Counted from the first letter of the stretch, positions 33,329 through 42,249 are shown. The stretch: DNA of 55,149 nucleotides from JAXHUE01 sp034189655 (GCA_034189655.1 JAXHUE010000011.1:1-55149), one strand, 5' to 3'. The notes: a model not told the origin generated them from the letters alone. Numbers and translations: made by a program.

Positions 33329-34750
33329 CTACCGACGGTGTCGCCACACCGTGCCCTGAGCGCTATCCTCGAGGACGACGCCGAGCTCGGCCAGCGCAGA
33401 GCGCACCTCGTCGGCGCCTGCCCAGTCGCGGGCCCTCCTGAGCTCGGTGCGCCTCTCCACCAGCGCCTCGATATAGTGAGCGGCGCTGCGGTCCCCGCCA
33501 GCGACCTCGATGCCCTGTGCTACAGCCAGCGCCGCGAAGGGTGCGGCGTCTATGTGCTCCTGCCCCTCCTTGAGGCAGAGGCCCAGCACCTCACAGAGCC
33601 CCCGCAGCGTCTCCTGGGCCTCCTCTATGGAGCCGCCCTCATCGCCGGCCCGGTTTATCTCCCGCGCCAGGTCGAAGAGCGCCGCGATGGCCTGCGCGGT
33701 ATTGAAGTCGTCGTCCATGGCCGCCTCGAAGCGCTGGCGATAGGCGGCCACATCGATGGGGCTGTGGCCACTGCCGCCCTGTCGGTGCGCCGCGAGCCGC
33801 AATCGCTCTATGCCCCGCTCTGCCCCCTCCATGCCCTCGTCGGTATAGGTGAGCGGGCTCCTGTAGTGTGAGCTCAAGACGAAGAGCCTGATGGCATCGG
33901 CGCTGTAACCTTCAAGCGCCTCCCTCACCGTGATGAGGTTGCCCAGTGACTTGCTCATCTTCTCCTCGCCGAGCTGCAGGAGCCCGTTGTGGAGCCAGTA
34001 CTTCACGAACGGCTTGGCCCCGGTGAAGGCCTCTGCCTGTGCGATCTCGTTCTCGTGGTGGGGGAATATCAGGTCCTGGCCGCCGCCGTGGATGTCCAGC
34101 CTCTCGCCCAGGTACTTGAGCGACATGGCGCTGCACTCTATGTGCCACCCCGGCCTCCCCTGCCCCCAGGGGCTCGGCCACCACGGCTCTCCGGGCTTTG
34201 TCCCCTTCCACAGGGCGAAGTCCATGGGGTGCTCCTTCCCCTCCACCACCTCGATGCGGGCGCCGGCCATGAGGCTGTCCAGGCTGCGATGGCTGAGCTT
34301 TCCGTAGTCGGGAAAGCTCATCACGCGGAAATAGACGTCCGCCCCCACCTGGTAGGCGTGGCCCTTCTCTATGAGGCCCGCGATGACCTCTATTATCTTG
34401 GGGACCTCGCCGGTGGCACGGGGGTAGACATCGGCACGCCTGATGTTGAGCCGGTCCATCTCATCGAAGTACCTCTCGATGAGGCCCTCGGCGAGCTCCG
34501 CCGTAGACAGGCCCGCACTAGCGGCGCGGGCGATGATCTTATCGTCGATATCGGTGAAGTTCTGCACGTAGCGGACGTTGTAGCCGCTGTGCTCCAGGTA
34601 GCGCCGCACCACGTCGAACACGATGTAGCTCATGGCGTGCCCGATGTGGCAATCGCTGTAGGGGGTGACGCCGCAGACGTAGACCAGCACCGGGTCACCG
34701 CCGGGGACGAACTCCTCTTTCTGGCCGGAAAGGGTATTGTAGACCTTCAT
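33329..34750 (-). CDS. cysS: Cysteinyl-tRNA synthetase
   Basis: This class I synthetase charges tRNA-Cys. The 473-residue protein has the HIGH motif at 35-38 (DCHIGHAMSY), the zinc ligand Cys26 in VYVCGVTPY, the segment GRPGWHIECSAMS with further zinc ligands near residue 212, and KMSKS in EEKMSKSLGN near residue 267. The C-terminal DALR and anticodon-recognition region is present. It follows ispF by 54 bases on the same strand, so it may be read with ispD and ispF. Confidence 0.96.
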   Translation of the reverse strand: MKVYNTLSGQKEEFVPGGDPVLVYVCGVTPYSDCHIGHAMSYIVFDVVRRYLEHSGYNVRYVQNFTDIDDKIIARAASAGLSTAELAEGLIERYFDEMDRLNIRRADVYPRATGEVPKIIEVIAGLIEKGHAYQVGADVYFRVMSFPDYGKLSHRSLDSLMAGARIEVVEGKEHPMDFALWKGTKPGEPWWPSPWGQGRPGWHIECSAMSLKYLGERLDIHGGGQDLIFPHHENEIAQAEAFTGAKPFVKYWLHNGLLQLGEEKMSKSLGNLITVREALEGYSADAIRLFVLSSHYRSPLTYTDEGMEGAERGIERLRLAAHRQGGSGHSPIDVAAYRQRFEAAMDDDFNTAQAIAALFDLAREINRAGDEGGSIEEAQETLRGLCEVLGLCLKEGQEHIDAAPFAALAVAQGIEVAGGDRSAAHYIEALVERRTELRRARDWAGADEVRSALAELGVVLEDSAQGTVWRHRR

Positions 34751-34804
34751 CGCACCTCTTTCCCGCTTCGTATGGTGCCGGGCTCTGCCCGCGGCAAGAC
34801 GGCG

Positions 34805-35272
34805 TCACTCGACCAGGGCCACGGCGTGGGCGGCGATGCCCTCCCCGTGGCCGGCGAAGCCCAGGCCATCGGTGGTCGTCGCCTTCACCGATACCTGCTC
34901 ATTGGCAATGTCCAGGGCCTCGCAGATAGCGTAGCGCATCTCGTCTACGTAGGGGACAAGCCGGGGACGCTCGGCGACGATGGTGGCATCGATGTTCACC
35001 ACCTCTATGCCGGCACCGCGCAGTATATCGCCCACCCGTCCCAGAAGCGCGATGCTGGACATCCCCTCGTACTGCGGGTCAGACGAGGGGAAGTGGGTGC
35101 CGATGTCCCCCAGGGCGGCGGCGCCGAGGAGGGCGTCGATTATGGCATGCACCACGACATCGGCATCGCTGTGCCCGGAGAGGCCGCGCTCGAAGGGCAC
35201 CTCGACCCCCCCCAGCACGAGGGGACGCCCCGCGACCAGGGGGTGGACATCATAGCCTATGCCAACCCTCAT
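34805..35272 (-). CDS. ispF: 2-C-methyl-D-erythritol 2,4-cyclodiphosphate synthase
   Basis: IspF makes the cyclic diphosphate in the MEP isoprenoid route. The 155-residue protein begins MRVGIGYDVHPL with the metal ligands Asp8 and His10. It has GHSDADVVVHAIIDALLGAAALGDIG near residue 34 and ends with the trimer-interface segment KATTTDGLGFAGHGEGIAA. Its start overlaps the ispD stop by four bases, which indicates translational coupling of two consecutive-pathway enzymes. Confidence 0.96.
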   Translation of the reverse strand: MRVGIGYDVHPLVAGRPLVLGGVEVPFERGLSGHSDADVVVHAIIDALLGAAALGDIGTHFPSSDPQYEGMSSIALLGRVGDILRGAGIEVVNIDATIVAERPRLVPYVDEMRYAICEALDIANEQVSVKATTTDGLGFAGHGEGIAAHAVALVE

Positions 35273-36000
35273 CTCGAACAGTCCCTTACGCGGCGAGAGG
35301 GCCGGGTCACCGCGTGCCTCCCCGCCCTCTGCTGCACTATGGCCTCCACTATCGCCAGGTCGTCTGGCGTGGTCACCTTGATGTTGGTTGACGAGCCGGG
35401 GTACACCCTGACCGTGTACCCCAGGCGCTCCACCATGGCGGCATCGTCGGTGGCGGTGTCATCCACAGTGCGGTGCGCCTCCTGTAGTATGTCGGTACGG
35501 AACACCTGCGGCGTCTGGACCGTCCACAGGCCCTCGCGGTCACGGGTGCCGACCACGGTGCCGCGGGGGGAGACCTCCTTGATGGTATCGGCGACGGGTA
35601 TAGCGGCGATGGCGGCGCCGCTCTCGGCGGCGGCCTCGAGCCCGCGGGAGACGAGGTCTTCGCTCACACAGGGCCGGGCACCGTCGTGGACCACCACCCA
35701 GCGGCAGTCGGCAAGGCAGTCGAGGCCGGCCTTCACCGAGTCCTGGCGCCGGGCACCGCCGGGGCACACCGCGGTCACCTTATGCCAGCCGTGCCCCCGT
35801 ACCAGCGCCCGTCCCTCGTCGAGCCGGTCAGGGCCCAGGACGACGACTATCTGGTCTACCTGGGGGCAGCGGTGGAGCGCATCGATGGTGTGGGCGAGGA
35901 GGGGCCTGCCGGCAACGGTGGCGAATATCTTGTCCGCGCCCCCCATCCTCTGGCTCGAGCCGGCGGCGACCACGATAGCGCCAACCCTGGCCTGTGCCAC
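35269..36000 (-). CDS. ispD: 2-C-methyl-D-erythritol 4-phosphate cytidylyltransferase
   Basis: IspD couples MEP to CTP. The 243-residue protein has the nucleotide-binding AAGSSQRMGGADK near residue 12, VVHDGARPCV near residue 106 and the C-terminal NIKVTTPDDLAIVEAI. Translation starts at GTG 36000, three bases after the PIN-TRAM stop. The order PIN-TRAM, ispD, ispF, cysS resembles the yacL-ispD-ispF neighbourhood known from Firmicutes. Confidence 0.95.
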   Translation of the reverse strand: MAQARVGAIVVAAGSSQRMGGADKIFATVAGRPLLAHTIDALHRCPQVDQIVVVLGPDRLDEGRALVRGHGWHKVTAVCPGGARRQDSVKAGLDCLADCRWVVVHDGARPCVSEDLVSRGLEAAAESGAAIAAIPVADTIKEVSPRGTVVGTRDREGLWTVQTPQVFRTDILQEAHRTVDDTATDDAAMVERLGYTVRVYPGSSTNIKVTTPDDLAIVEAIVQQRAGRHAVTRPSRRVRDCSR

Positions 36001-36003
36001 GGG

Positions 36004-36888
36004 TCACTCCGCCTTCAGCTGAGCGAAGATCATTCTCCCCGCAGAGGTCTGGAGCACCCTGGTGACCATCACGTTCATGGTGCTGTTTATGTGGCGCTTG
36101 CCACCCTCAACCACCACCATGGTGCCATCGTCTAAGAACCCCACACCCTGCCCCATCTCCTTGCCCTCCTGTATGATATGTAGCTCCATATCCTCGCCGG
36201 GCAGGACTACAGGCCTCACCGCGTTGGCCAGCTCATTGATGTTGAGCACCTGCACCCCCTGGAGCTCGGCCACACGGTTCAGGTTGAAGTCGTTGGTGAT
36301 GATGGCACAGCCGAACACCTTGGCCAGCTTCACCAGCTTGCCATCGACGTCCGGTACGTCCTCGATATCCATCTCGGATATCTCGATGGGTATGTAGGCA
36401 TCCTTCTGTATCTTGGCCAGGATGTCCAGGCCTCTCCGCCCCCTGTTGCGGCGCATGGTATCGTAGGAGTCTGCGATGTGCTGTAGCTCGTCGAGGACGA
36501 AGCGCGGTATGATGAGGCGGCCCGGAATGAAGCCGGTCTCGCTGATGTCGGCGATGCGCCCGTCGATGATGGCGCTGGTGTCTACGATGACCTGGCCGTT
36601 GTGCGGCACCACGTGGCCCGCGCCCTTGACCCGCTCCGGGACGTAGATGCCGAACACGCCGAACACCTCCCGCCCCCGCACCACCATGAACGATACCATC
36701 ACCACACAGAGCAGGAGCCCGACGACGGTGGGGGCCAGGTTCCCCCATAGACCGGGGAGCATGGACAGGGGAAACGTGATGAGCACCGAGATGAATAGTG
36801 CGATTATCAGGCCAACGATGACGGCGACAATGGTATATGTAGAAGCCCGATGGGATCGACTAGCGACCCTACGAGGGGGGGTCCCCAT
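36004..36888 (-). CDS. Membrane-anchored PIN-TRAM domain protein (YacL-like)
   Basis: The 294-residue product has two hydrophobic helices (about residues 18-40 and 48-70), then a PIN ribonuclease-like domain with VIVDTSAIIDGRIADI near residue 105 and IITNDFNLNRVAE near residue 195, and a C-terminal TRAM domain (GQGVGFLDDGTMVVVEGG). The acidic residues of the PIN site are visible. It is probably a membrane-bound RNase or RNA-binding protein. I use ATG at 36888 because AGGAGG is nine bases upstream; the GTG six bases earlier is too close to it. Confidence 0.9.
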   Translation of the reverse strand: MGTPPRRVASRSHRASTYTIVAVIVGLIIALFISVLITFPLSMLPGLWGNLAPTVVGLLLCVVMVSFMVVRGREVFGVFGIYVPERVKGAGHVVPHNGQVIVDTSAIIDGRIADISETGFIPGRLIIPRFVLDELQHIADSYDTMRRNRGRRGLDILAKIQKDAYIPIEISEMDIEDVPDVDGKLVKLAKVFGCAIITNDFNLNRVAELQGVQVLNINELANAVRPVVLPGEDMELHIIQEGKEMGQGVGFLDDGTMVVVEGGKRHINSTMNVMVTRVLQTSAGRMIFAQLKAE

Positions 36889-37029
36889 ATTCACACACCT
36901 CCTCCACCTCCCCAGGCAACAAGAAGCTATACATCACTATACTAAGGCCTCTTTGTCAAGCTACCTGTATATATGAGAAGCGTCTTAACTCTATGCGCCG
37001 GGGGGTAGCCTAACTCGCTCTCCATATCT

Positions 37030-37059
37030 AGATTAGCATATAGTCGGGAGCGTTGTCAA
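37030..37059 (-). promoter_or_regulatory. Promoter for PIN-TRAM-ispD-ispF operon
   Basis: On the minus strand a perfect TTGACA (37054-37059), an 18-base spacer and TAATCT (37030-37035) preceded by an extended TG-N element. A second TTGACA on the same strand at 36954-36959 lacks a well-spaced -10. The remaining 180 bases hold no gene. Confidence 0.5.
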
Positions 37060-37070
37060 AGATACCACCC

Positions 37071-37697
37071 CTACCCGATGAGGTACCTGATGAGCAGGCC
37101 CAGCGTCCAGTAGCCGGCATAGGCCACCAGCATGCCCTTTATGGTCTTGCCCACGAAGAGCACGAGCAGATATTTCCACACCGGGTAGCGCAGCGCCCCG
37201 GCCGCGGCGCCCACCACGTCGAATACCGGGTTGGGGACACAGGCCGACAGCAGCAGGATGAGCGTGCCCCGGCGCCTCATCCCCGCCTCCAGGCGGGTGT
37301 AGAGCTTCCTGTTCTCCACGGCGAAGCGGCCGCTGTACCCCGCCATGTAGCCGGTGAGCTCCCCCAGCGGCTCGCCCAGGCCCACCATGAGGCCGACGAT
37401 GGCGGGGTTCAGTATAGCGCCCAGGAAGAACACGACGGGCAGCCCCGGCACCGGGATGATGACGACGGCGCTGGCCATGAGGCTTATCAGGAAGGCCCCG
37501 AAGTACCCGTAGAGCCAGGCATCACCGAGGGCCTGGTTGAAGAAGTAGATGGCTACGAATATGACAGCGATAGCCGCTATCACCAGCAGGCTTACCCGGT
37601 ACCTCCGCCTCCTGCTCGCTACGGGGTCCGGCCCGTCTTCACCCTGGTCTGCCAGGTCGATATCGCGAGAGGTATCGTCCTCGCCTATCAGGCTCAA
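37071..37697 (-). CDS. VTT (SNARE-associated/DedA-like) membrane protein
   Basis: The 208-residue protein has an acidic N-terminal tail of about 30 residues and then several hydrophobic helices. The family segment is VIIPVPGLPVVFFLGAILNPAIVGLMVGLGEPLGELTGY, followed by VPNPVFDVVGAAAGALRYPVWKY. VTT proteins move lipids or act in membrane homeostasis; the exact role is unknown. Translation starts at TTG 37697 with AGGAGGACGA directly upstream. It lies alone between clp and the PIN-TRAM operon. Confidence 0.87.
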   Translation of the reverse strand: MSLIGEDDTSRDIDLADQGEDGPDPVASRRRRYRVSLLVIAAIAVIFVAIYFFNQALGDAWLYGYFGAFLISLMASAVVIIPVPGLPVVFFLGAILNPAIVGLMVGLGEPLGELTGYMAGYSGRFAVENRKLYTRLEAGMRRRGTLILLLSACVPNPVFDVVGAAAGALRYPVWKYLLVLFVGKTIKGMLVAYAGYWTLGLLIRYLIG

Positions 37698-37773
37698 TCG
37701 TCCTCCTGTTCTCTACAGAGGGCAGCTCCCCGCCTCCTCCCTGCCTCGCCAGAGGCCCTGCACACTCTAGAAC

Positions 37774-37802
37774 AGCTTACCTATGATGTCGTCGCAAGTC
37801 AA
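37774..37802 (-). promoter_or_regulatory. Possible promoter for VTT gene
   Basis: On the minus strand TTGACT (37797-37802) overlaps the clp stop codon. TAAGCT (37774-37779) follows after 17 bases. The -10 is a poor match. Confidence 0.3.
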
Positions 37803-40207
37803 GCGCCGAAGACGTAGCCATCGGGCCCGGCATCGACGACGACGCGTTGCCCCTCCGTGAACCCGCCTTCGAGTATGCGCTTGGACAGCGGGTTCTCTAC
37901 CTCGCGCTGTATGGTGCGGCGCAGCGGCCTGGCGCCGAAGACCGGGTCGAAGCCCTCCTTGGCCAGGCGCTCCCTGGCGGCATCGGTGAGCTCCACCGTT
38001 ATCTTCCTGTCGGCCAGCCTGCTGGCCACCTCCTTCATCATCAGGTCGACGATCTGGACGAGCTGCTCCTCGCTGAGCTGGTGGAAGATCACGATCTCGT
38101 CTATCCTGTTCAGGAACTCAGGGCGGAAGGTCTGCTTCAAGGCACCTTCTATGGCACCCTTAAAGCGCTGCTCCTCGCCCTTTGCATCGCGGGAGAAGCC
38201 CAGCGACTGTCGCTGGAACTCCTGCGAGCCCAGGTTCGAGGTCATGATGATCACCGTGTTCTTGAAGTCCACCGTCCTCCCGTGACCATCGGTGAGCCTG
38301 CCGTCCTCCAGTATCTGGAGCAGGACGTTGAACACGTCCACGTGGGCCTTCTCCACCTCGTCGAACAGCACCACCTTGTACGGGCGGCGACGCACCGCCT
38401 CGGTGAGCTGGCCCCCCTCCTCGTACCCGATGTACCCTGGTGGGGCGCCGATGAGCCTGGACACGGTGTGCTTCTCCATGTACTCCGACATGTCGAGGCG
38501 CACCATGGCCTCCTCGTCGTCGAACAAGAACTCAGCGAGTGCCCGCGCCAGCTCCGTCTTGCCCACGCCGGTGGGCCCCAGGAAGATGAAGCTGCCGATG
38601 GGTCGCCTGGGGTCCTTGAGACCGGCCCGGGCGCGCCTGATGGCATCGGACACCACCCCGATGGCATCGTCCTGGCCGATCACTCTCTTGTGGAGGCTCT
38701 CCTCCATGCGGAGCAGCTTCTCCGCCTCGGCCTCCATCATGCGCGAGACCGGTATGCCCGTCCACTTGGAGACAAGCTCGGCGATTACCTCCTCGTCCAC
38801 CACCTGGTCGATGCGCTCTTCCTTCAGCCACTTCTCCTTGGCCTCGTCGTACTGCCCCTCGATGCGCAGCCGCTCCGACTTCAAGTCGGCGGCGTGCTCA
38901 TACTCCCGCCGCTGCGACGCCGCCTCCTCCTCGTTCATCAGCCGCTTCACCTCCCGCTCCAGGTCTCTCACCTGGGGCGGGGCGCTCTCGGCGTCTATGC
39001 GCAGCTTGGACGCCGCCTCGTCGATCAGGTCGACTGCCTTGTCGGGGAGGAACCTGTCTGCGATGTAGCGCTGGCTTAAACGTGCAGCGGCGTCCAGGGC
39101 GTCGTCGGTTATCTGTACCTTGTGGTGGGCCTCGTAGCGTGGACGCAGGCCTTTCAGTATCTCCACCGTGTCCTCGACGCTGGGCTCTTCGACGAACACG
39201 GGCTGGAGGCGCCGCTCCAGTGCCGCGTCCTTCTCGATGTGCTCCCGGTACTCGTCGAGGGTGGTGGCCCCGACGCACTGCAGCTCGCCGCGCGCGAGCG
39301 CGGGCTTCAACATGTTGCTGGCGTCGATGGCGCCCTCTGCAGCGCCGGCGCCGACCACGGTGTGCATCTCATCGATGAAGAGCACCACCTCGCCGCTGGC
39401 ATCGCGCACCTCGTCCATCACCGCCTTGAGCCGCTCCTCGAACTCGCCGCGGAACTTGGTGCCGGCGACGAGTGCGCCCATGTCGAGGGCGATGACCCTC
39501 TTGTGGCGCAGGGAGTCGGGCACGTCGTCGGCCGCTATCTTCTGGGCCAGTCCCTCGACGATGGCGGTCTTGCCCACGCCGGCCTCCCCTATTATGACCG
39601 GGTTGTTCTTGGTGCGCCTGGTGAGCACCTGCATCACCCGCTTGATCTCGTCCTCCCTCCCGATGACCGGGTCCAGCCTGCCAGCGCGGGCGAGCTCGGT
39701 AAGGTCACGACTGTACTTCTCCAGCGCACCGTACCTGCTCTCCGCCCTGGGGTCGTCGACACGGTGGGCGCCCCGTATCTCCTGGAGGGCGCGGTATATC
39801 CGCTCCTGGTCTATGCCGTACTTGCGGAGGATGCCCGCCGCCTCCCCCTTGCGCTCGGCCGTCATGGCGATGAGGATGTGCTCAGTGCCGACGAACTCGT
39901 CCTTCAAGCGGTCGGCCTCCTTTGCCGCCGTGTCTAAGAGGCTCACCGTGCGCGGCGTGGCGTAGATGGACGTGCCTTCATAGGTCATCGTGGGCGTCTT
40001 CTTGAGCGCGTCCTCGACACGGCTGCGCACCTCCTCGACTTTCACCCCCAGCTTCTTCAGTATCTCACCGGTGAGGCCCTTCTCCTGCATGAGCATGGCG
40101 AGCAGGATGTGCTCCACGTCCCACTGGCTGTGCTTCATGGTGCGCACCATCTCCTGGGACTGGGCCAGGGCCTCCTGGGCCTGCTCGGTAAATCGTTCCT
40201 GCATCAT
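37799..40207 (-). CDS. ClpB/ClpC-type AAA+ ATPase chaperone
   Basis: This 802-residue unfoldase has an N-terminal double Clp-N domain (residues 1-150), a first AAA domain with GEAGVGKT near residue 207 and DEMHTVVGAG, a short middle region, and a second AAA domain with GPTGVGKT near residue 545 and LFDEVEKAH. The middle insert is much shorter than the ClpB coiled coil and contains REYEHAADLKSERLRIE, like the UVR linker of ClpC. I see no clear ClpP-binding IGF/L loop. It may therefore be a ClpC-like unfoldase or a short-linker disaggregase. It is the last gene of dnaJ-hspR-clp and is probably controlled by HspR. Confidence 0.9.
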   Translation of the reverse strand: MMQERFTEQAQEALAQSQEMVRTMKHSQWDVEHILLAMLMQEKGLTGEILKKLGVKVEEVRSRVEDALKKTPTMTYEGTSIYATPRTVSLLDTAAKEADRLKDEFVGTEHILIAMTAERKGEAAGILRKYGIDQERIYRALQEIRGAHRVDDPRAESRYGALEKYSRDLTELARAGRLDPVIGREDEIKRVMQVLTRRTKNNPVIIGEAGVGKTAIVEGLAQKIAADDVPDSLRHKRVIALDMGALVAGTKFRGEFEERLKAVMDEVRDASGEVVLFIDEMHTVVGAGAAEGAIDASNMLKPALARGELQCVGATTLDEYREHIEKDAALERRLQPVFVEEPSVEDTVEILKGLRPRYEAHHKVQITDDALDAAARLSQRYIADRFLPDKAVDLIDEAASKLRIDAESAPPQVRDLEREVKRLMNEEEAASQRREYEHAADLKSERLRIEGQYDEAKEKWLKEERIDQVVDEEVIAELVSKWTGIPVSRMMEAEAEKLLRMEESLHKRVIGQDDAIGVVSDAIRRARAGLKDPRRPIGSFIFLGPTGVGKTELARALAEFLFDDEEAMVRLDMSEYMEKHTVSRLIGAPPGYIGYEEGGQLTEAVRRRPYKVVLFDEVEKAHVDVFNVLLQILEDGRLTDGHGRTVDFKNTVIIMTSNLGSQEFQRQSLGFSRDAKGEEQRFKGAIEGALKQTFRPEFLNRIDEIVIFHQLSEEQLVQIVDLMMKEVASRLADRKITVELTDAARERLAKEGFDPVFGARPLRRTIQREVENPLSKRILEGGFTEGQRVVVDAGPDGYVFGA

Positions 40208-40221
40208 AGATCACCATCCTC

Positions 40222-40539
40222 TCACTGGATATCGTCCCCGGTGAGTCGCCTGAGCTCCTGTTGCAGCTCTACCACCTGTCTCTCCATGTCGGCGATCTTC
40301 GCGTTTAAGCGCAGGATGACCTCCACCCCTGCCAGGTTCACCCCCAGGTCATCGATCAAGGCCTTTATCTGGCGCAGTCTCTCGATATCGATCCTGGAGT
40401 AGAGCCGCACCCCGCCATCGGAGCGCGACGGCTCCACCAGTCCCATCCTCTCGTAGTAGCGGAGCGTCTGGGCGTGGACCCCTATCATCCTCGCCACCAC
40501 GCTTATCACGTAACACGGTTCGTGGTCGTCTATAATCAT
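40222..40539 (-). CDS. hspR: HspR-type MerR-family heat-shock repressor
   Basis: The 105-residue protein has a MerR winged-helix DNA-binding domain, YVISVVARMIGVHAQTLRYYERMGLVEPSRSDGGVRLYS, and a C-terminal helix for dimerisation (VILRLNAKIADMERQVVELQQELRRL). HspR proteins repress chaperone genes and are released under heat stress. The ATG overlaps the dnaJ stop by four bases, and clp follows in 14 bases. I did not find a canonical HAIR inverted repeat (CTTGAGT-N7-ACTCAAG) upstream of dnaJ or hsp20, so its operator here may differ. Confidence 0.9.
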   Translation of the reverse strand: MIIDDHEPCYVISVVARMIGVHAQTLRYYERMGLVEPSRSDGGVRLYSRIDIERLRQIKALIDDLGVNLAGVEVILRLNAKIADMERQVVELQQELRRLTGDDIQ

Positions 40540-41543
40540 CGTTTATCACCTCCGCGCAGCCTCTTGAGCTCACGGAAAAGCCCCTTCTCGTCCTCTGTCA
40601 GGTTGGTGGGCAGCACCACGTTCACCCTGGCGAAGAGGTCGCCCTTCTTGGTATCGCCCATCACCGGCATGCCCTGCCCCGCCATCCTGAACACGCGCCC
40701 GTTCTGCGTCTCCGCGGGGACCTTGAGCGCTATCTTCCCCTTGAGCGTGGGCACTTCTACCTCGCTGCCGAGCACGGCATCCACCAGGGGCACCTGTACG
40801 TCTACATGGATGTCATTGCCCCTGCGCTCGAACGTGCGGTGCGGCTTTACCGAGACCACGAGGTAGAGGTCACCTGAGGGGCCACCACCGGTACCGGGGC
40901 CACCCTTGCCGGCGACGCGTATCCTCGAGGCGTCCTTCACCCCGGGTGGCACCTTCACCTCGAGCCGCTGCGGCCGCACCACCATTCCCGAGCCGCCACA
41001 GGTATAGCAGGGCGCGTTCTCTATGGCACCCTTGCCGTTGCACACCGGGCAGGTGCCCTCGCCCTGCATCTCTATGACGCGGGCGCCGCCATGGTAGGCC
41101 TCCTCCAGTGTCACCTCGATGGGCTGCTCGATGTCGCGGCCCCGCCTCTGCCGGCGCGAGGCCCGCCTGCCACCCAGCCCCCCGAAGATGCCCTCGAACA
41201 GCCCGCCCAGGTCTACGCCCTCGGCCCCCAGGTCGCTGATATCGTAGAAGGTGGCGCCGCCGCCGGCGAAGTCGCCGAATGGGCTGCCCTGCGCCCCCGC
41301 CTGTGAGAACTGGTCGGCGTACTGCCACTTGTCCCCGTACTTGTCATACTTCTTGCGCTTCTCAGGGTCGGAGAGGACCTCGTAGGCGGCATTGATCTCC
41401 TTGAACTTGTCCTCTGCCGCTGTATCGCCCTGGTTGACATCGGGGTGATACTTGCGGGCAAGCTTTCGGTATGCCTGCTTTATCTCTTTATCGGTGGCGC
41501 TCCTGCTCACACCCAGTATCTTGTAGTAGTCCTTTGCGGCCAT
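40536..41543 (-). CDS. dnaJ: DnaJ/CbpA-type co-chaperone with half-size zinc finger
   Basis: The 335-residue J-protein stimulates DnaK. The J domain (residues 4-70) has HPD at 33-35. A short Gly-rich part follows, with GLFEGIFGGLGGR. The zinc region has only two CxxCxGxG motifs (CPVCNGKG and CYTCGGSG) instead of four, so it could bind at most one zinc. The C-terminal substrate-binding domains follow. ATG at 41543 is preceded by GAGGGG and lies below a perfect promoter. A start at 41594 would lie inside the promoter. DnaK and GrpE genes are not in the window. Confidence 0.92.
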   Translation of the reverse strand: MAAKDYYKILGVSRSATDKEIKQAYRKLARKYHPDVNQGDTAAEDKFKEINAAYEVLSDPEKRKKYDKYGDKWQYADQFSQAGAQGSPFGDFAGGGATFYDISDLGAEGVDLGGLFEGIFGGLGGRRASRRQRRGRDIEQPIEVTLEEAYHGGARVIEMQGEGTCPVCNGKGAIENAPCYTCGGSGMVVRPQRLEVKVPPGVKDASRIRVAGKGGPGTGGGPSGDLYLVVSVKPHRTFERRGNDIHVDVQVPLVDAVLGSEVEVPTLKGKIALKVPAETQNGRVFRMAGQGMPVMGDTKKGDLFARVNVVLPTNLTEDEKGLFRELKRLRGGDKR

Positions 41544-41565
41544 AGCACCCCTCACATCTGTCGCT

Positions 41566-41594
41566 ATTATAATAAATATGTAATGATTTGTCAA
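41566..41594 (-). promoter_or_regulatory. Consensus sigma-70 promoter for dnaJ-hspR-clp
   Basis: On the minus strand a perfect TTGACA (41589-41594), 17 bases, and a perfect TATAAT (41566-41571). This is the only full-consensus promoter I found in the window. Such strength fits a unit held down by a repressor. Confidence 0.8.
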
Positions 41595-41647
41595 TAAACA
41601 GATGCAATGTATATATCATGTAGGCTAACATAGTATTGTAATATATC

Positions 41648-41676
41648 TTGACTACTACGGTTGACTGTGCTATGAT
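41648..41676 (+). promoter_or_regulatory. Sigma-70 promoter for hsp20
   Basis: TTGACT (41648-41653) and TATGAT (41671-41676) are 17 bases apart. The space between this and the divergent dnaJ promoter is AT-rich, unlike the rest of the window. Confidence 0.65.
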
Positions 41677-41724
41677 TTCTCAGGCGAGAGAAGACAACTC
41701 TTCGAGGAAAGGAGGTGAAGATAT

Positions 41725-42186
41725 ATGAGCATGATGCGCTGGGAGCCATTCAGGGAACTGGTGAGCCTGAGGGATGCCATGGATCGCCTGTTTGACGAGA
41801 GCTTTCTCAGGCCCGGACGCATACCTCGCCTCTGGGGAGAGGAGGCGGCGCCGTCGATCGACATGTACCAGACGCCGGAGCACCTGGTAGTCAAGGCGTC
41901 CCTGCCCGGGGTAAAGCCCGAGGACGTGGAGGTCACCATCACCGGGGACTGCCTCTCCATCAAGGGTGAGGCCAGGGTGCAGGAAGAGGTGAAGCGCGAG
42001 GACTACCTGTTCCAGGAGCACCGCTATGGTGCCTTCGCCCGCACCATCACCCTGCCCGTAGCCTTGAGCACCGAGAAGGCCGAGGCCTCCTTTGAGGACG
42101 GCATCCTCACCCTGACCATACCCAGGGCGGAGGAGGCCAAGCCCAAGACCATCAAGGTCAAGGCCAAGGAGGAGCCCGAGAAGTGA
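41725..42186 (+). CDS. Hsp20/alpha-crystallin small heat-shock protein
   Basis: The 153-residue protein has the alpha-crystallin domain from about residue 45 (PSIDMYQTPEHLVVKASLPGVKPEDVEVTI) to the conserved strand ASFEDGILTLTIP near residue 127. It holds unfolding proteins in soluble form. AAAGGAGGTG precedes the ATG. It faces away from the dnaJ-hspR-clp operon, and a strong terminator follows 30 bases after its stop, so it is transcribed alone, probably as part of the same heat-shock response. Confidence 0.94.
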   Translation: MSMMRWEPFRELVSLRDAMDRLFDESFLRPGRIPRLWGEEAAPSIDMYQTPEHLVVKASLPGVKPEDVEVTITGDCLSIKGEARVQEEVKREDYLFQEHRYGAFARTITLPVALSTEKAEASFEDGILTLTIPRAEEAKPKTIKVKAKEEPEK

Positions 42187-42218
42187 GCAGGGCTGGCTGC
42201 TGAGAATTACAGCCGGGA

Positions 42219-42249
42219 GGCCACGAGTATCATCGTGGCCCCCTTTTTT
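42219..42249 (+). terminator. Rho-independent terminator of hsp20
   Basis: A perfect 8-bp stem GGCCACGA/TCGTGGCC with a 6-base loop is followed by CCC and six T residues. It works only in the plus direction; the opposite strand lacks a T run. Confidence 0.88.

Noticed and set aside
41544..41724. HAIR or CIRCE heat-shock operator between dnaJ and hsp20
   Set aside because: No inverted repeat matching CTTGAGT-N7-ACTCAAG or the CIRCE consensus was found by eye.
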